This document shows positions 39,795 through 53,908 of a stretch of 64,000 nucleotides of DNA, one piece after another. Source of the DNA: Odobenus rosmarus divergens (Eukaryota > Chordata > Mammalia > Carnivora > Odobenidae); contig NW_004450324.1 in assembly GCF_000321225.1 (NCBI RefSeq), positions 2,457,811 to 2,521,810 on the forward strand, in the 5' to 3' direction. The notes under the pieces were generated by a model. That model ran no database searches. It worked only from the letters and a program-made list of their open reading frames with translations, and was not told the origin of the DNA. The translations under genes and the position numbers were made by a program. Within the stretch, counting starts at the first letter, position 1, and each line of letters opens with the position of its first letter.

Positions 39795-40390
39795 GTGATT
39801 GACTCTTATTTACCAAATGCCTACCATATGTCAAATTTTTGCTGGGAATTGGGGAAATCGGAGAGCAGAATCAGACCCAGTTCCTGTCTTTGTAAAGCTT
39901 CCAGTCAGTATGGGGTGTGGCGTGGGAGAGAGTGCCCCAGGGCACTATTCAAATAACTTACAAAAACACGTACAATTGCAAATGTGGTATGTGTTAGGAA
40001 GAAAAGATGAGAGAAGTATTTAAGTAGTAAAAATCAACTTGATTTGGTGAAAGATTTTAATTGTGAATGGGTAAAAGAAATAAGGATATAAAATATGACT
40101 CTTCATTTTCGGGTTTTAGTAACAGGATGGATGATGGTGTCTGAGATATGAACTACTAGAAGAGTACCAAGGTTGAGGTTGGAGGTGAGGAGTGATGATG
40201 CTCTGATTTGGATGTGTTGGATTTAAGGTGCCATTGAAACATCCAAGAGAAACTATCAAGTAGGGCAGTTATCTATATGATTCTAGCATTCAGAGGAGAG
40301 CTCAGGGAAGGTGATATACATTTGGTATTATGAAGATAATTGAAGCCTTGGGCATGTATAAAATTACGAGGAATAGGATAGATGATGAAA
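39795..40390 (-). mobile_element. L2 LINE, 3' end and ORF remnant
   Basis: Reverse-strand L2: CAAATGCCTACCATATGTCA, then GTAAAGCTTCCAGTCAG, then AACATCCAAGAGAAACTATC, GTAGGGCAGTTAT and GCATTCAGAGGAGAGCTCAG. Confidence 0.7.
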
Positions 40391-43300
40391 TAAAAGAGAT
40401 TAGCAAAATATTTTGAGAAACTGTAAATGGTTATAAGAAATTATGTAAATGGATGTGCATTTGTTCATAAGCACTATATCAACAACAACAAATCAATGCA
40501 GGTATTAATAAAATTCAGGAGTAAAATGCATAATCTGAGTATTACAACTGGTAACATAAATGTTATCCATTTGATAATAAATATTTATCCAACTAATGTT
40601 GTTATTAACTTATGACAAATATGTATTCAGAGTTGGTGATTTTGATGGCATTAAAACTGAACATGTTGGCTTGCTAAAAATAGCCTGAACAGCATTGACA
40701 ACTGCTGATATTGATATTTTCATAATTTGGACATTAACTATTAAACACATACTCACACAGTAACATTCACACATACAAACATATGCACTTAGAGTATGAA
40801 ATGTAGAAATTAAGACTTAAAAGAGGTCAGTTAATAAATTTTTTCATTATTTGTTCTTAGACATTGCCAGCATTAATTGTGTTTTATATATCATCTCAGT
40901 TACAAAATCATTGAAACTTTTATCGAACAATAAATATTTTAGGTTAGATAGAATTTAGGAAATAAACTAATTTGAAATTGGCTTTTTAATTAATTTGAGG
41001 AAATTTCTATATGGGCAAACAACGATTATATAGAAAGGTGTGTTCAACAGAAATATCCTTTAACCAGTTTGTCCTTCTCCTAAAGGAAATGGTTTAATGG
41101 GGATGAAAGGAACATCATGATAATTAATAAATAAACATCTGCCACCATCTTATAAAACATGCAGTAAATTAGAGGATGGACACAGTAGTGGTCATTACCA
41201 ATTACTGCCTCTTCGAACCTTTTAAATCATCATTCATCAAAAACAGGTTAAGTTAAAATGATAATGAGATGGATGGATCCAAGCACAGCTGGACACCTTC
41301 CCTTTGTTCCTGAAAAGAACCTGTGCTTGGTAAAGAACTTGCTGGCAAACTCACAAATCGAGTTGCATACGAAGAGCTCAGAGCAAAACCAGTACATCCC
41401 TGCTCCTCTGTATCTGGCACATGCAAACTTTTCTTGGAATTGCTTAGCTAAAGTGCATAAATGGCTCTTGGGCATTCCCCCAGCTTTCTGTATTTTAGAT
41501 CCCATGGGGTCAGGGTTGGGGGTCCATCAGCAGCATGAAGTGGGGTGCCTGTGGCCATAATGTCCACATTGGCTGTGGAGTGGATCCACCAGCCTTGGAG
41601 AACCTACACATTTATAAGGGACTGGATTTTGTGTACTGTCTCTTCTTGTTGTAAGTAAACACTACACCACCAGAGCCTTCCAGTGCTCTCTCGTACTCTG
41701 ACTCTTTGAATATAAGACTTGCTTTGACCATCAGAAGGAGACAGAAGTAATGGTGTTCCAACATCTCCCTTTCTTTTCTTTTACTTCCGCCTTCCCCATG
41801 AGAAGGGCATGCTCAGGACAGCTTACTGGTCACGGGAAGAGGATGGAAATCACCTAATACAGAGCTATTCTAGCTAATGTGCCCCAACCAAGCACAGCCT
41901 AGCACACAGTTCCCAGCAGACTTGCTGATGGTTGAGTGAGGCCGGCCACGACCAGCAGGAACACCCAATTGACCTGGAGAGAGGTGTCTGCATCATTTTT
42001 GAGCAAAAGTGTGGATACTAACCCTTAATAGGTAGGAACATGCCACTTCTATAGGCTCAGACGGCTCAGAGGATTCTGGGATTTCAACGTTTTTGTTGAA
42101 AACTTATTACCATCCGTGTTCTGGATCCCATTCTTTTCCAAACAAGTCCCTGACCCTGGCAAAAACTTTTAACTTTCCATGGGGGCTCAGCTACTTTTAC
42201 AATTGTTGATTGACACCTTCAGCTTTTTGTTAATTTTTTTCCTAGAATGATAGGGGTTAGCAATGAGCACTCAATTCAATTTTCATTGTAATTGCTATTT
42301 CTCCTCCATGTCTCAAATATTTGATACATGGTACCAGCTATGCATTTGCTTCAACCATTATAGGCATCCTTGTTTACTACTGCTGAGAATTTTAACAACT
42401 GCACAGCCACCTTGTGCCCCTTGTCAGCCAGGAACAAATAGTTCAGCTCTAAGATATCATCCCAGTGTCTGCTTTCTTGGGCCACTCCTAGCATCAGGTC
42501 GCCAAGGTTGGCTTCCCAAAGATGTAGATTCTGAGACAGAGATTAATGTGGAGGAGGTTTACCAGGGTGTGCTCTTGGTATCAAGGGAAAGGAAGGGACA
42601 TGAACAAAGGAGGAGAAGTTGGATGATGACAGAGGCTCAGTGGAGGCCTCAGCCAACCCTATGTGTTATTTGGATATTTGACCCTGGGGTGACCCTTCTG
42701 GGTTCTGTGGAGCTCTCCTTCACTGAACACTTACTGAACACAGTCCATGTGGGGAAGCGTCTCTCTTCAGCTAAAGCAATCCTGGTAGGGGCCTGAAAGT
42801 TAAGAGTTTTCTGTTGGCAGCCCTTCCGGTATCTGGGGAAGTTACTCCTTTATTCCTGAAGGAGGATCTTGATTGTGTATCATAGAGTCTTCAACCACAT
42901 AATTACATTAAGTAAATTATGACTATGGCACAAGGAAGACAGTTTAGCTTTTAAACTGGAAATTTTTCACCTATTTATTTACTATTATTCTGAAGTCTTC
43001 TAATTTAAGAGAACTCTTTGTGGCTATACATTTTTCTGTGTTGATTCCTTCTACATACATATCAACTCTGATTAGTTTTTTTGAATGCCTCTTTTTCCAG
43101 TTGGAGAGATTACATGGAATAGGCCATGATTTTTCCTTTTAAAAAAAGCCACTCTGCCAACAAATACCAAGGGCTCCATAATATTTGTTGAGTTGCTGTC
43201 AACTGGATGATACCACAGTGTTTGTCAGGCTTTCTATCCGTTAGTTTACTTTCTACAAAAAGGTAGTATATCAAAAGATAATGACCACACTATAGATATT

Positions 43301-44476
43301 CTACTACTATTATTTTTCTTCTACCACCTTATTTGCATGCCTAAAGTTTTAAAATTTCTCATGATGTTTTAGGGGAAAACACCTACAGTAAATGGACAGT
43401 GTTAAATAGATTAAATTAGCCTTTCCAAAGGACTCTATCAAAGCTGAGATTAAATTACTTTTAGATTATATTTATCTAAAATATTTTTTGTTTTCTATTA
43501 ATTTCCAGGAGACTGAGGCTTTGCACTGATCAGCACCTCTCATATGCTCTCAAAGCTCTTATTTTGGGAATCTGAGTATCATGTCCATAGCCTATTTCTG
43601 ATCTCCATGTAAATTCGATTTTTCTAAAATAAGATTCCACATTACTGTTAATACCTGCAGATTTCAAAACTCTTACATTAGATTTGGAAATCACCCTTGG
43701 TTCTCAATAACATTTTCAGAGAGAGAGAAAAAAAATATTGCACTTCTCTTTCACTTCAACATCTGTGATTATCTTTCTCTAAGTTCATTTTCTTGGCAAT
43801 GGGAAAATTTTCTATGCCTCAATTGGACAGTAACCAGTAGTCAGTAACTATCAAAACACAGCCGAGAAAGTATTCTTTTTCCTACTTTCCAGTTCCTTAA
43901 AAAATTGATGTGCCTTTAGAAATTACTCTAGAGATGTTTATAGAAAATTGTTAGTTTGGGGACAAGTATGCCAGATGCACATGTTGGTTGCACATTAGGG
44001 AATGGGTGGAAGGTTTGCATTCCGTAGTTTTACTGCACTGTGGGAAAACCACTGTTCTAATCCAAAAAATGTGCTTCCCAGAGCCCCAAATCTGTCACAA
44101 GGATTGATTGTGTGGAAGCTGCAAAAGACAATTCAGCACAATTTTCTGGGGGATGAAACATTTTTACAAGATTCATTGGAAGGCCCAGTCTCAGATAAAT
44201 AATGCAAAGCCCCTTACATGCCAAGCTCTGCCATCACACAGCCTCCTCTGGTAAAGCATTTGGTCTATAATGGGCCCATTTTGACTCCTTTGAAAGAGAA
44301 TTAGCTTCCTGGAAATATTATTTTTATAGCATAAATGTAGATATGATATAGATTTAATCTGTGATTAAATCCCAAGTGAAAAACAATTGAGACATTGTTT
44401 CATAACATTAACAGACAAATGTAAAAAATAAATAAATAAAAAGACAACCCTAAATGTAAAATGTGGTTTCTTGATG

Positions 44477-44840
44477 TTATGGGTTGAATTGTGTTATCCT
44501 AAAGTTAATACGTTGAAGTCTGAACCCCTAGCATCTCAGAACATAACTATATTTGTAGTCTTTAAAGAAGTAACTAAAATAAAAAGAGGTCACTAAGGTG
44601 AGTCCTTAGTGTGGTGTCCTTATAAGAGGAAGAACTTTGGACTCAGACGCATACAGAAGGAAGATCATGTGCGGAGAGAAGCTGATCATCTAAAAGTGAA
44701 GTAGATAGGCTTCAGAAGAAACTGACTCGCCAACTTGATCTTGGACATCTAGCCTCCAGAACTGTGAGAAAACAACTTTATGTTTGTTTAATCCACTCAG
44801 TCTAAGGTATTTTGTTATGGCAGCCCTAAAAAAATAGTAA
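44477..44840 (+). mobile_element. MLT1-type LTR
   Basis: TTATGGGTTGAATTGTGTTA, GTGGTGTCCTTATAAGAGGA, AGCCTCCAGAACTGTGAGAA and GGTATTTTGTTATGGCAGCC match MLT1 LTRs. Confidence 0.8.
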
Positions 44841-45428
44841 TGTGAGTCTTAGATCTATTTGCTAAGAACATACTAGCAAGAATTTGTTATATTTTCTAAG
44901 GAGAAATAGCTTGCAACACTACATTGTGTTTTCATACTTAATAGTCAGTGGTTTGTATTTATATTGGAGAATAGGGGATAAGGTCCGTTTTCACTATGTA
45001 CACTCCAAATGAATGTGAAGCCACTCATTTATATTCACATTATTTTTTCCTCTCAGAATCATCAAATGTATTTACAAGAAGGCAAAATCAGCAGAAAATT
45101 CAGAAGACAAATTTTCCAAAGACTGTTTTTGTAATGGAAAAACAATATCCATCAAATAAGATAAAAAACCTAAAAAAATGTAATAATATGACTTGTATAT
45201 TTATTGATTACATATGGTAAGCAATAAAAATGCAATGTGCATAATTAATTTAAGTAACTTCCAAAATCTTTGTCACTCAGTTGATTTCTGAGTATGGACT
45301 CCACATTACTTTGAAGAAAAATTGATATTTTTCATTAAATGTTTATAGGTATATTCCATGATAGTTTAATATAGGCAATTATTTTCAAAACATAATAATC
45401 CTCATATCTTTAAAAGTACAGAGCAAAT

Positions 45429-45568
45429 AGGGCACCTGGGTGGCTCAGTCAGTTAGGTCTCTGCCTTTGGCTCAGGTCATGAGTCTGCTTCTCCCTCTGA
45501 CCCTCCTTCCTCTCATGCTCTCTCTCTCTCCCTCTCTCTCCAATAAATGAATAAAATCTTTTAAAAAA
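45429..45568 (+). mobile_element. Can-SINE with internal deletion
   Basis: Head GGGCACCTGGGTGGCTCAGT and tail CAATAAATGAATAAAATC are present. About 50 bp between GGTCATGA and GTCTGCTTCT is missing. Target-site duplication TACAGAGCAAA(T/C) at 45,417-45,428 and 45,569-45,580. Confidence 0.93.
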
Positions 45569-45655
45569 ATACAGAGCAAACAAGAAATGAAAATTTTATA
45601 TATTCTAATAATATCATGTCTTTGATTTAGTATTTAATTTTTTCCAGGATTGTGT

Positions 45656-45697
45656 TGTGTGTGTGTACACGTGTGTGTGTGTGTGTGTGTGTGTGTT
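45656..45697 (+). repeat. TG microsatellite
   Basis: About 40 bp of (GT)n with one ACAC interruption, just past the inferred XIRP2 3' end. Confidence 0.95.
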
Positions 45698-45817
45698 AAA
45701 TACATGCCCCGGAATAGACAGTTTCTAAATTATGGAAAACACATAAAATTAAAATGTCAATATATTCGGAAAAAAAGTTACAGAGGTATTTTGGTTTGCA
45801 TTCCCAGGTGATTTCAT

Positions 45818-45823
45818 TTTATT
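45818..45823 (-). terminator. XIRP2: Candidate poly(A) signal of XIRP2
   Basis: AATAAA on the minus strand, about 370 bp beyond the terminal TAA. It is the first canonical hexamer I see downstream of the stop. Transcript evidence is absent, so the 3' UTR limit (about 45.8 kb) is an inference. Confidence 0.5.
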
Positions 45824-46192
45824 TCAGCAGAAATTATAGAGAAGGTATAAGAATCGTGCTAAGTATCAGCAGTACAGCATCTTGCCAGTGATGTTATCCA
45901 TTATCCAGCATGTTGAAAAACAGAGCGATATCCTTAAGTGCCATTTGACAGGAAAACAGAGCCATATTGTTTCATCTTTTCATTCCATTCAGAATACAAG
46001 TAGATTCAAACTGATTATGGAACACATTGTATAGCTTAATACAAGGAAAATCCTGTTGTGATAGACATGAAATTTCTGAACATCAAGTTTACAACAAGTT
46101 CAACAGAAGGTTATCAAAATCTCGTCTTATTTCGAGACATCGATGTTTCTCAGTGCCTGAGTGTGGATGACAAGTGGCCCTCGAGAGATGTT

Positions 46193-47764
<1,572 letters not shown>

Positions 47765-48042
47765 TTATTTCAAGAATGAGTCAGAGATTCAGTGCAGTTA
47801 ACTTACTGGCAATAGGAATGTGCTTATTAATTAAACATCCTTGTTAGATAATAGTTAACCACTAGTACCCCACATGATACATGTTTTATAGTATTTAGAA
47901 TTTCATGTTGTATGTCAAGTATTGGTATAATAGGTATTATAGTGTAATGTATGTGTGGTTATAGATGGCACAAAATGATAGGACTAAATGTCTGCTAACT
48001 CAGTGATTTATGTGAGGGGCCACAATTTTCAATAAATCCTGA

Positions 48043-48072
48043 ATAGCACACACACAGACACACACACACACA
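48043..48072 (+). repeat. CA microsatellite
   Basis: ACACACACACAGACACACAC and onward, in the LIM-splitting intron. Confidence 0.9.
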
Positions 48073-48249
48073 AATCAACCATTTAAATTTCCTCATTAAC
48101 TAGATTTTGAATGAATTGGAAAGCTTGCCTATGCAATTGTTTATTTGGCCTCTTTGGGGAGATTAACAAATAGAGTGCCTGTTAAAATTAAAATCAGTTT
48201 AGTCAAAGGCATCATTTTTTAACATCTCTCAATCTCCACATACAAACAG

Positions 48250-51200
48250 ACACCAATTAGATAACAAAACTTAAGCCCATGGATAAAATTTATAACAAAA
48301 TTAAGTGACAAGGTATCCCCACCAAACCCAAAACACAAGGAGGAAAGAACAAACAAACAGCTATGATAGCATCTGTATGAGTGATAACAGAGGGAGCAAC
48401 AAAGGTGTCTGAAAGACCAGAAAATATAAGACCACAAAAGAGCCAGCCATTATTTCCTGGAAAGTATCACATGCCAATCAGAGAATAGTAGCTGAAACGA
48501 GGAGGGATTTTACCTTCTCCATTAGCCAGTCAGTGCAAGGGCCCTGTGGTAGGAAAATCCGAAGAGGACAGAGAAGTCAAACTCTCAAAGCTGACCAATT
48601 GGGATCCCCTTTTAGGACAAGACTTTAAACTGACAAAAAAATATGGGAGTGGAATCAAATTGTAATTGGATAATGATGACAGGAAAGAAAGAGAAGGTCC
48701 TGACTAACATGGGGGAGAGAAATCAAGGCAGGAAATCCCAGGAATCAAGCCATTATAGGTTTTTGGACAGTATATGAAAACTGGAAGAGGTAGCTCTGTG
48801 AAGTTTGGGAAAACCATCCTGAATTTTGCCTCATTCTAAGATTTGGGGAAACTAATGCCATACAAAAATAAGCAACAGAAAAGTATGGAGGCCAAATTAT
48901 ATAAAGTTATTATAAGAAAAAACAGAATAAAGAGCATTTTGAATACTCCTCCAGACAATGAAAACATGCTAGAAAAACATGTTCTCAACATCAAAATTTA
49001 AAAAATGGGCTAAAAGACATTAAAACATGATAAAAAGACTTGAAAGAAGAGCATGAATTAAAATTAGAAAATGTCATAAATGAGATGCTAGAAGTCAGAA
49101 AAAAAACAGAAGTAAAAAAAAAAGTCAGTGAAAAAACTAAACTAAAAGAATATAAGAGCAAATAAACACAATAGAAAGTATTTTAAGAAGAAATAGGGGA
49201 ATAAACATTAAAATTTACAATCAGAAATGGAAGAAGAGAAGGATTTGAGAGAAAGACAAATATTAAAGATAGGCACAAAATATCCATGTATGAATAAAAG
49301 GAGTTCCTGAAGTAGAAAATAAAGCAATGAAATAGGTTAAATACTAAAAAGCTATAATTTAAAGAAACTTTCCTGATATAAAGAGGTCGGAAATGGCGTA
49401 CTGAAAGAACACACTCGGCAACTGACAACGTTGACCCACAATGACTAACATCAGGAACTACTCTAGCCAAATTACTGGAGTTTATCTTTATTTTTTTGGA
49501 CTTTAAATAAAAAGAAAAAAGATCCTTTGTATTTATCTAAAAAGGAAAAAAAGGAGAGCATATGATTTACAAGGGAAAGAAAATTAGATTATCAGTCATT
49601 TGCAACACTTTATGCCAAAAGAAAATGGAATAATGCGTTTAAGATATTCAATGAAAGAGGGGCGCCTGGGGTGGCTCAGTCGTTAAGTGTCTGCCTTCCG
49701 CTCAGGTCATGATCCCAGGATTCTGGGATCGAACCCCGCATTGAGCCCCGCATCAGGCTCCCTGCTCGCCGGGAAGCCTGCTTCTCCCTCTCCCACTTCC
49801 CCTGCTTGTGTTCCCTCTGTCGCTCTCTCTCTCTGTCAAATAAATAAATTAAAAAATCTTTTTAAAAAAAGATATTCAATGAAAGAAAGTGTAAGTCAAA
49901 GATTTTATTTTCAGCAAAACTGACTTTCCATTTTCAAGGTCACAGAACAGACTTTTCTGAGGGAGGTACTGGAAAATAAGTTTGCATAACCAGAAAGGAT
50001 ACAGAAACAGTGACATAAAGATTGGTGGCAAGCATTCTCTATATTGTCACCTATAAACTAAGATGAGATGAGGACAAGGAGGAAGACAGTGTGACACATG
50101 ATGGCTGTGTCATATGACACCTAAGAGAGCACAGTTCTTAAAAAATGGGGTGTGCATGAGTGGGGAGCAAATGCCATTTTTTAAAGTTTTCATAATCAAA
50201 TTAGGGTGCTGATAGTTTTGCTATTCCAAAATTGTTGTTCAAATGAATATGGGGTATTCTAATTCTGTCATCTCCTTTGTCTTTGAGGACCAGAAATCCT
50301 GAAGCGAAAGCAAGGAGACAGACATGGAATAGAGAAGAGGCTAAGGCAAAAGAAATTCAGTTTTGAATTCAATTTGGAAATATTCTTACAAATTCATGAT
50401 ATATTTTTTCTTTACATATAAATATTTGCTAGCTCTTAACACTAAGAGAGCTTCAAAATAGTGACCAACTCAGTAGAAAAGAGTGTGGAGATTGTAGTCT
50501 TGAAATGCTATTTCTCATGTAAAGAAACCAGGGTTTAGGGAAATGACTGATTCCAGGTCCAGGGGAAGTAAATGTACCAAATGAGCATGGAACATCTAGT
50601 TCTATCAGGTAATGAAGCAACTATCAAAGATTACTTAGGTCTTGCCAAAAGGACTCAGGAAACAACCTGAAGAGACCAAGGATAGAATAATTTGAGCTTC
50701 AGTAATAATAATAACTTTTGAAAGATTGAAACCAATCAAATATATGTATATCTATGAGCTTATAAAGATATTACAAATATTTTAAAATTAGTTACGTCTA
50801 GGGGATGATAAGGAACCATTTCATTACATTGTTAAATAAATAACTGATACACTGGCAAACCAGGTAAATAAAGGGAAAAAGTTATGCATGTATTCTGCCT
50901 TTCCCCTACCAACTGTACCAACAAGTAACCAAATAGTAGATGAGGGGAAGCATCTTCTGTATAAGTATTCCAACTAATAATGAAAAAGAAAGAATAAAAT
51001 GAGAATATCAACATTTTGCAAACATCAATTAATGGATATGGTATTAAGCTTCAATATCTGCTATGATCACAAAATCGGAGACAAGCAGACACTATGTGCT
51101 TACTCTCCTTGCCAACACTCCGTATGTTCTTGCAAAAGGTATCAAATCTAGATTCAGCTGACAGTTTGTTGGAAATGCAGGGGAGAAAGGAGTATGTGAA

Positions 51201-51630
51201 CGGCACCACTAGTGTGCAATCAGCAAATCCAGACTGTGGAAAATTCTACAGGTCAGATATCTTGGGCTCTTCACAAATAAATTGCAAGGAATAAAAGAAA
51301 TGGACAGAAACCTTTTAAAAGACTTAAAAGAATTGTCAAAGTTTAAAAAACTGAGCAAAACTATAGTATCTAGGAAAGCATATTTGGATTTAAAAAACTG
51401 TAAAAATGTAAGGAAGCAATGATGAAAAAGCTTACTGTTCACTCACAGAGAGAGCTAATTGGTGTTTGGGTGGGGCACATGGAAGGAGCTTCTGAAACTG
51501 TTTGCAATGTTTATTTCTTGAACTTGGTACAGGTTACAAAGTGTTCACTTTATAATCATTCATTAAACCGTACATTTGCTTTGTTTTTCTGTATTTGTGG
51601 CTTTTTGTACAATGATTTTTAAAAAATATC
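48250..51630 (+). mobile_element. HAL1-like LINE, split by a Can-SINE
   Basis: Matches remembered HAL1: AAGGGAAAGAAAATTAGATT, AACACTTTATGCCAAAAGAA, AAATTGTTGTTCAAATG and AAGAGAGCTTCAAAATAGTG. It ends with CACTTTATAATCATTCATTA and a CTTTTTGTAC tail. The 5' limit is uncertain. It lies antisense to XIRP2. Confidence 0.7.
49659..49869 (+). mobile_element. Can-SINE nested in HAL1
   Basis: Full-length copy with a perfect 17-bp target-site duplication, AGATATTCAATGAAAGA, at 49,642-49,658 and 49,870-49,886. Confidence 0.97.
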
Positions 51631-51729
51631 AGTCATAAAATACTTTCAAGTCCTTACTCAAAGTCAGCCTTTGCTAGGTGTTGACAGTCAAGCATAAACA
51701 CATTTCCTACAGATGGAAGCCAATTACAT

Positions 51730-52900
51730 TAGGTTGTGTTAAGAATGGGGCAAGCACAGGGGATGCTCTGGGAGCACTTAGGAAGGACACCTAATCCCTA
51801 TGTGGGGCTCAAAGTAGGCTTCTTTAAAGACATGAAGTCTCAGTTGAGGTCTGAAGAATGAGCGCATACTAGCCTGGTGGAGAGCTGGAGGAGAGACACA
51901 GGAAAACTCCTACAAGAAGAGGAAATGACATTTGGAACCAGCTAGATATGACAGAGAAAGATAATGATTTTAAGGACCTGAAAGTCTTCATGAAAAGTAA
52001 CACGCAATGGGAGGAAGAGATGCTGGGAAAGGAGCTGGGGCAAGATTCTAAATTGCCTGTTAATTCAGAGTAAGATGCTAATTTGATGTTGATAGAGGAA
52101 ACCATTATGTTTTAAACACAGAAGTGACCTCAGATTTACATTTTAGAAAGATCATTTTCACTACAACATGGAGCATGGCATTGGGACAAGTTGGTGGTGG
52201 TGGTGACGGAGGCAAGAGATAGTGCAGGCAAGGAAGACTAACTTGCTAGAAAGACCGTGGCATTAGTACAAGTGAGACATGACACTTGGAGGATACCTGC
52301 TTTGCGGGGATGGAGAAAAGTATACAGCTCATGAGACATTTATGGGACCTTGATTATAGGATTTGGTCTTTGCTTGGACACAGGAAATGAAGAAGAGGAA
52401 GGAGTCAAAGGCAACTTTATGTTTCCATCATTGAGTTAATGTTAATGTTATTTATTGAAGAGGGTATCATACAGATCACAAAGTCAAGGAAGGAATTTTG
52501 TTAGAGAGAAGATAATGGGGCATATTGAATTTAGTATACTTATGAGAAATATAATTGGATATAAATATTAGTAATTAAGATATAAGCATCTGATAGAGGA
52601 CAGAACTGGGCTACTGGCACAGATTTCAGAGTTATTCCACATGGATGATGATTAAAGTCATGGAACTGGATGTAATAATATATACATATATACATACATA
52701 TAGAGAGAATATAAACAGTGAGAAGAATAAATGGCCATAACAGAATTCTAAGGAACTCTAACTTTTCAATAATGGACAGAGAGTCACCCACATAGGAGTC
52801 TGAGAAGGAATACCCAGGAGGTGGGAGGAAACCATTATACTATGGTGTCATGGAAACCAAAGAAAAAACATGTTGCAATAAGGGGTATTTGATACTGTAA
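51730..52900 (-). mobile_element. L2 LINE remnant
   Basis: Reverse-strand L2 blocks: AGTTGAGGTCTGAAGAATGA, AGATTTACATTTTAGAAAGATC, GGAGTCAAAGGCAACTTTAT and GGTGTCATGGAAACCAAAGA, in the expected order. Confidence 0.65.
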
Positions 52901-53129
52901 ATTAAAGTCAAAAAAGATATAGCCTGATACACATTGGCTTTAGCAAAATAATTACAGTTTCAGCATCTCAGATTATAGCCACACCAAATGCCACATTCAT
53001 GAAAATTCATTTGTAACTGTGTTAACATAGTGCTTCTGTTGCACCAGAGTGAAGGGGGGGGGCAGTATATCTTACCTGAAACTGACAATACTCTAAATTA
53101 TTATTATTTTTTTTACTTAGATGGAACAC

Positions 53130-53345
53130 CCAGACCTAGGTCAACTTCAGCCTGCCACCTGATTTTGTATATGAAGTTTTATTGGAATACAGTTGGGCCC
53201 ATCAGTTTATAGCCACACTTTTTTGTTTAGTTATCTGTGGATGCTTTTGCACTCAATTGGAAAGTTTAGTGACAGAAATAATATGGCCTATAAAGTTGAA
53301 AATATTTACTACCTGGCCCTTTACAGAAAAAGTTTGCTGACTCTT
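53130..53345 (-). mobile_element. hAT-type (Charlie-like) DNA transposon remnant
   Basis: AAGTTTTATTGGAATACAG, TATGGCCTATAAAGTTG and CTGGCCCTTTACAGAAAAAG match the reverse strand of a CAGNGGTCGGCAAACTTTTT-starting non-autonomous hAT element. Family name not certain. Confidence 0.65.
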
Positions 53346-53366
53346 GATCTAAAACCTAGATTTTTA

Positions 53367-53460
53367 GGGGTGCCTGGCTGGCTCAGTCTGTAGAGCACAC
53401 TAATTCTTGATCTTAGGGTCTTGAGTTCAAGTCCCACATTGGGCTTACTTAAAATAAGGT
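53367..53460 (+). mobile_element. Old tRNA-like Can-SINE, short
   Basis: GGGGTGCCTGGCTGGCTCAG head with a preserved box-B-like GAGTTCAAGTCCCAC, no long CT-rich body. It lies 360 bp beyond the XIRP2 dual-frame exon. Confidence 0.8.
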
Positions 53461-53773
53461 CGAAAGTAGAATCTAGACTTTAGACCAAACTAATAACTTA
53501 AAAATCCTGATTTGCACAGCATTTCTTGATTTTTCTTATCTCTGTGCTCTCCAAGTTTGGACAAAAGGGACCCTCTGGATTTGATCAGGAATGCAAAATG
53601 TCAATAGGAAAAGAGTCATGGCTATCCTGAGAAAAACATAACAGAACCTGACCACATCCCCCTTTATCATTGTTTTAGCTGATGGCAACAAGATCTAGAC
53701 AAATTGGTATCTTCTAGAGACGTGTACATTGCAGACTGCTCCAAGATTTTGCCACAGACCACAAAACATTTTA

Positions 53774-53908
<135 letters not shown>

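Larger units (their letters stand above)
20000..45800. other. XIRP2-B3GALT1 intergenic region, no gene seen
   Basis: No ORF here shows protein-like sequence; the longest (42,263-42,796, plus strand) has no recognisable domain. Apart from the listed repeats, long stretches (for example 20.0-22.7, 24.2-25.2, 25.5-27.2, 29.5-31.1, 34.2-35.8, 42.1-44.4 kb) show no feature I can identify. Some could be conserved regulatory DNA, but that cannot be judged from one sequence. Confidence 0.6.

Noticed and set aside
42263..42796. 177-codon intergenic ORF
   Set aside because: No domain, low-complexity start, no promoter or splice context.
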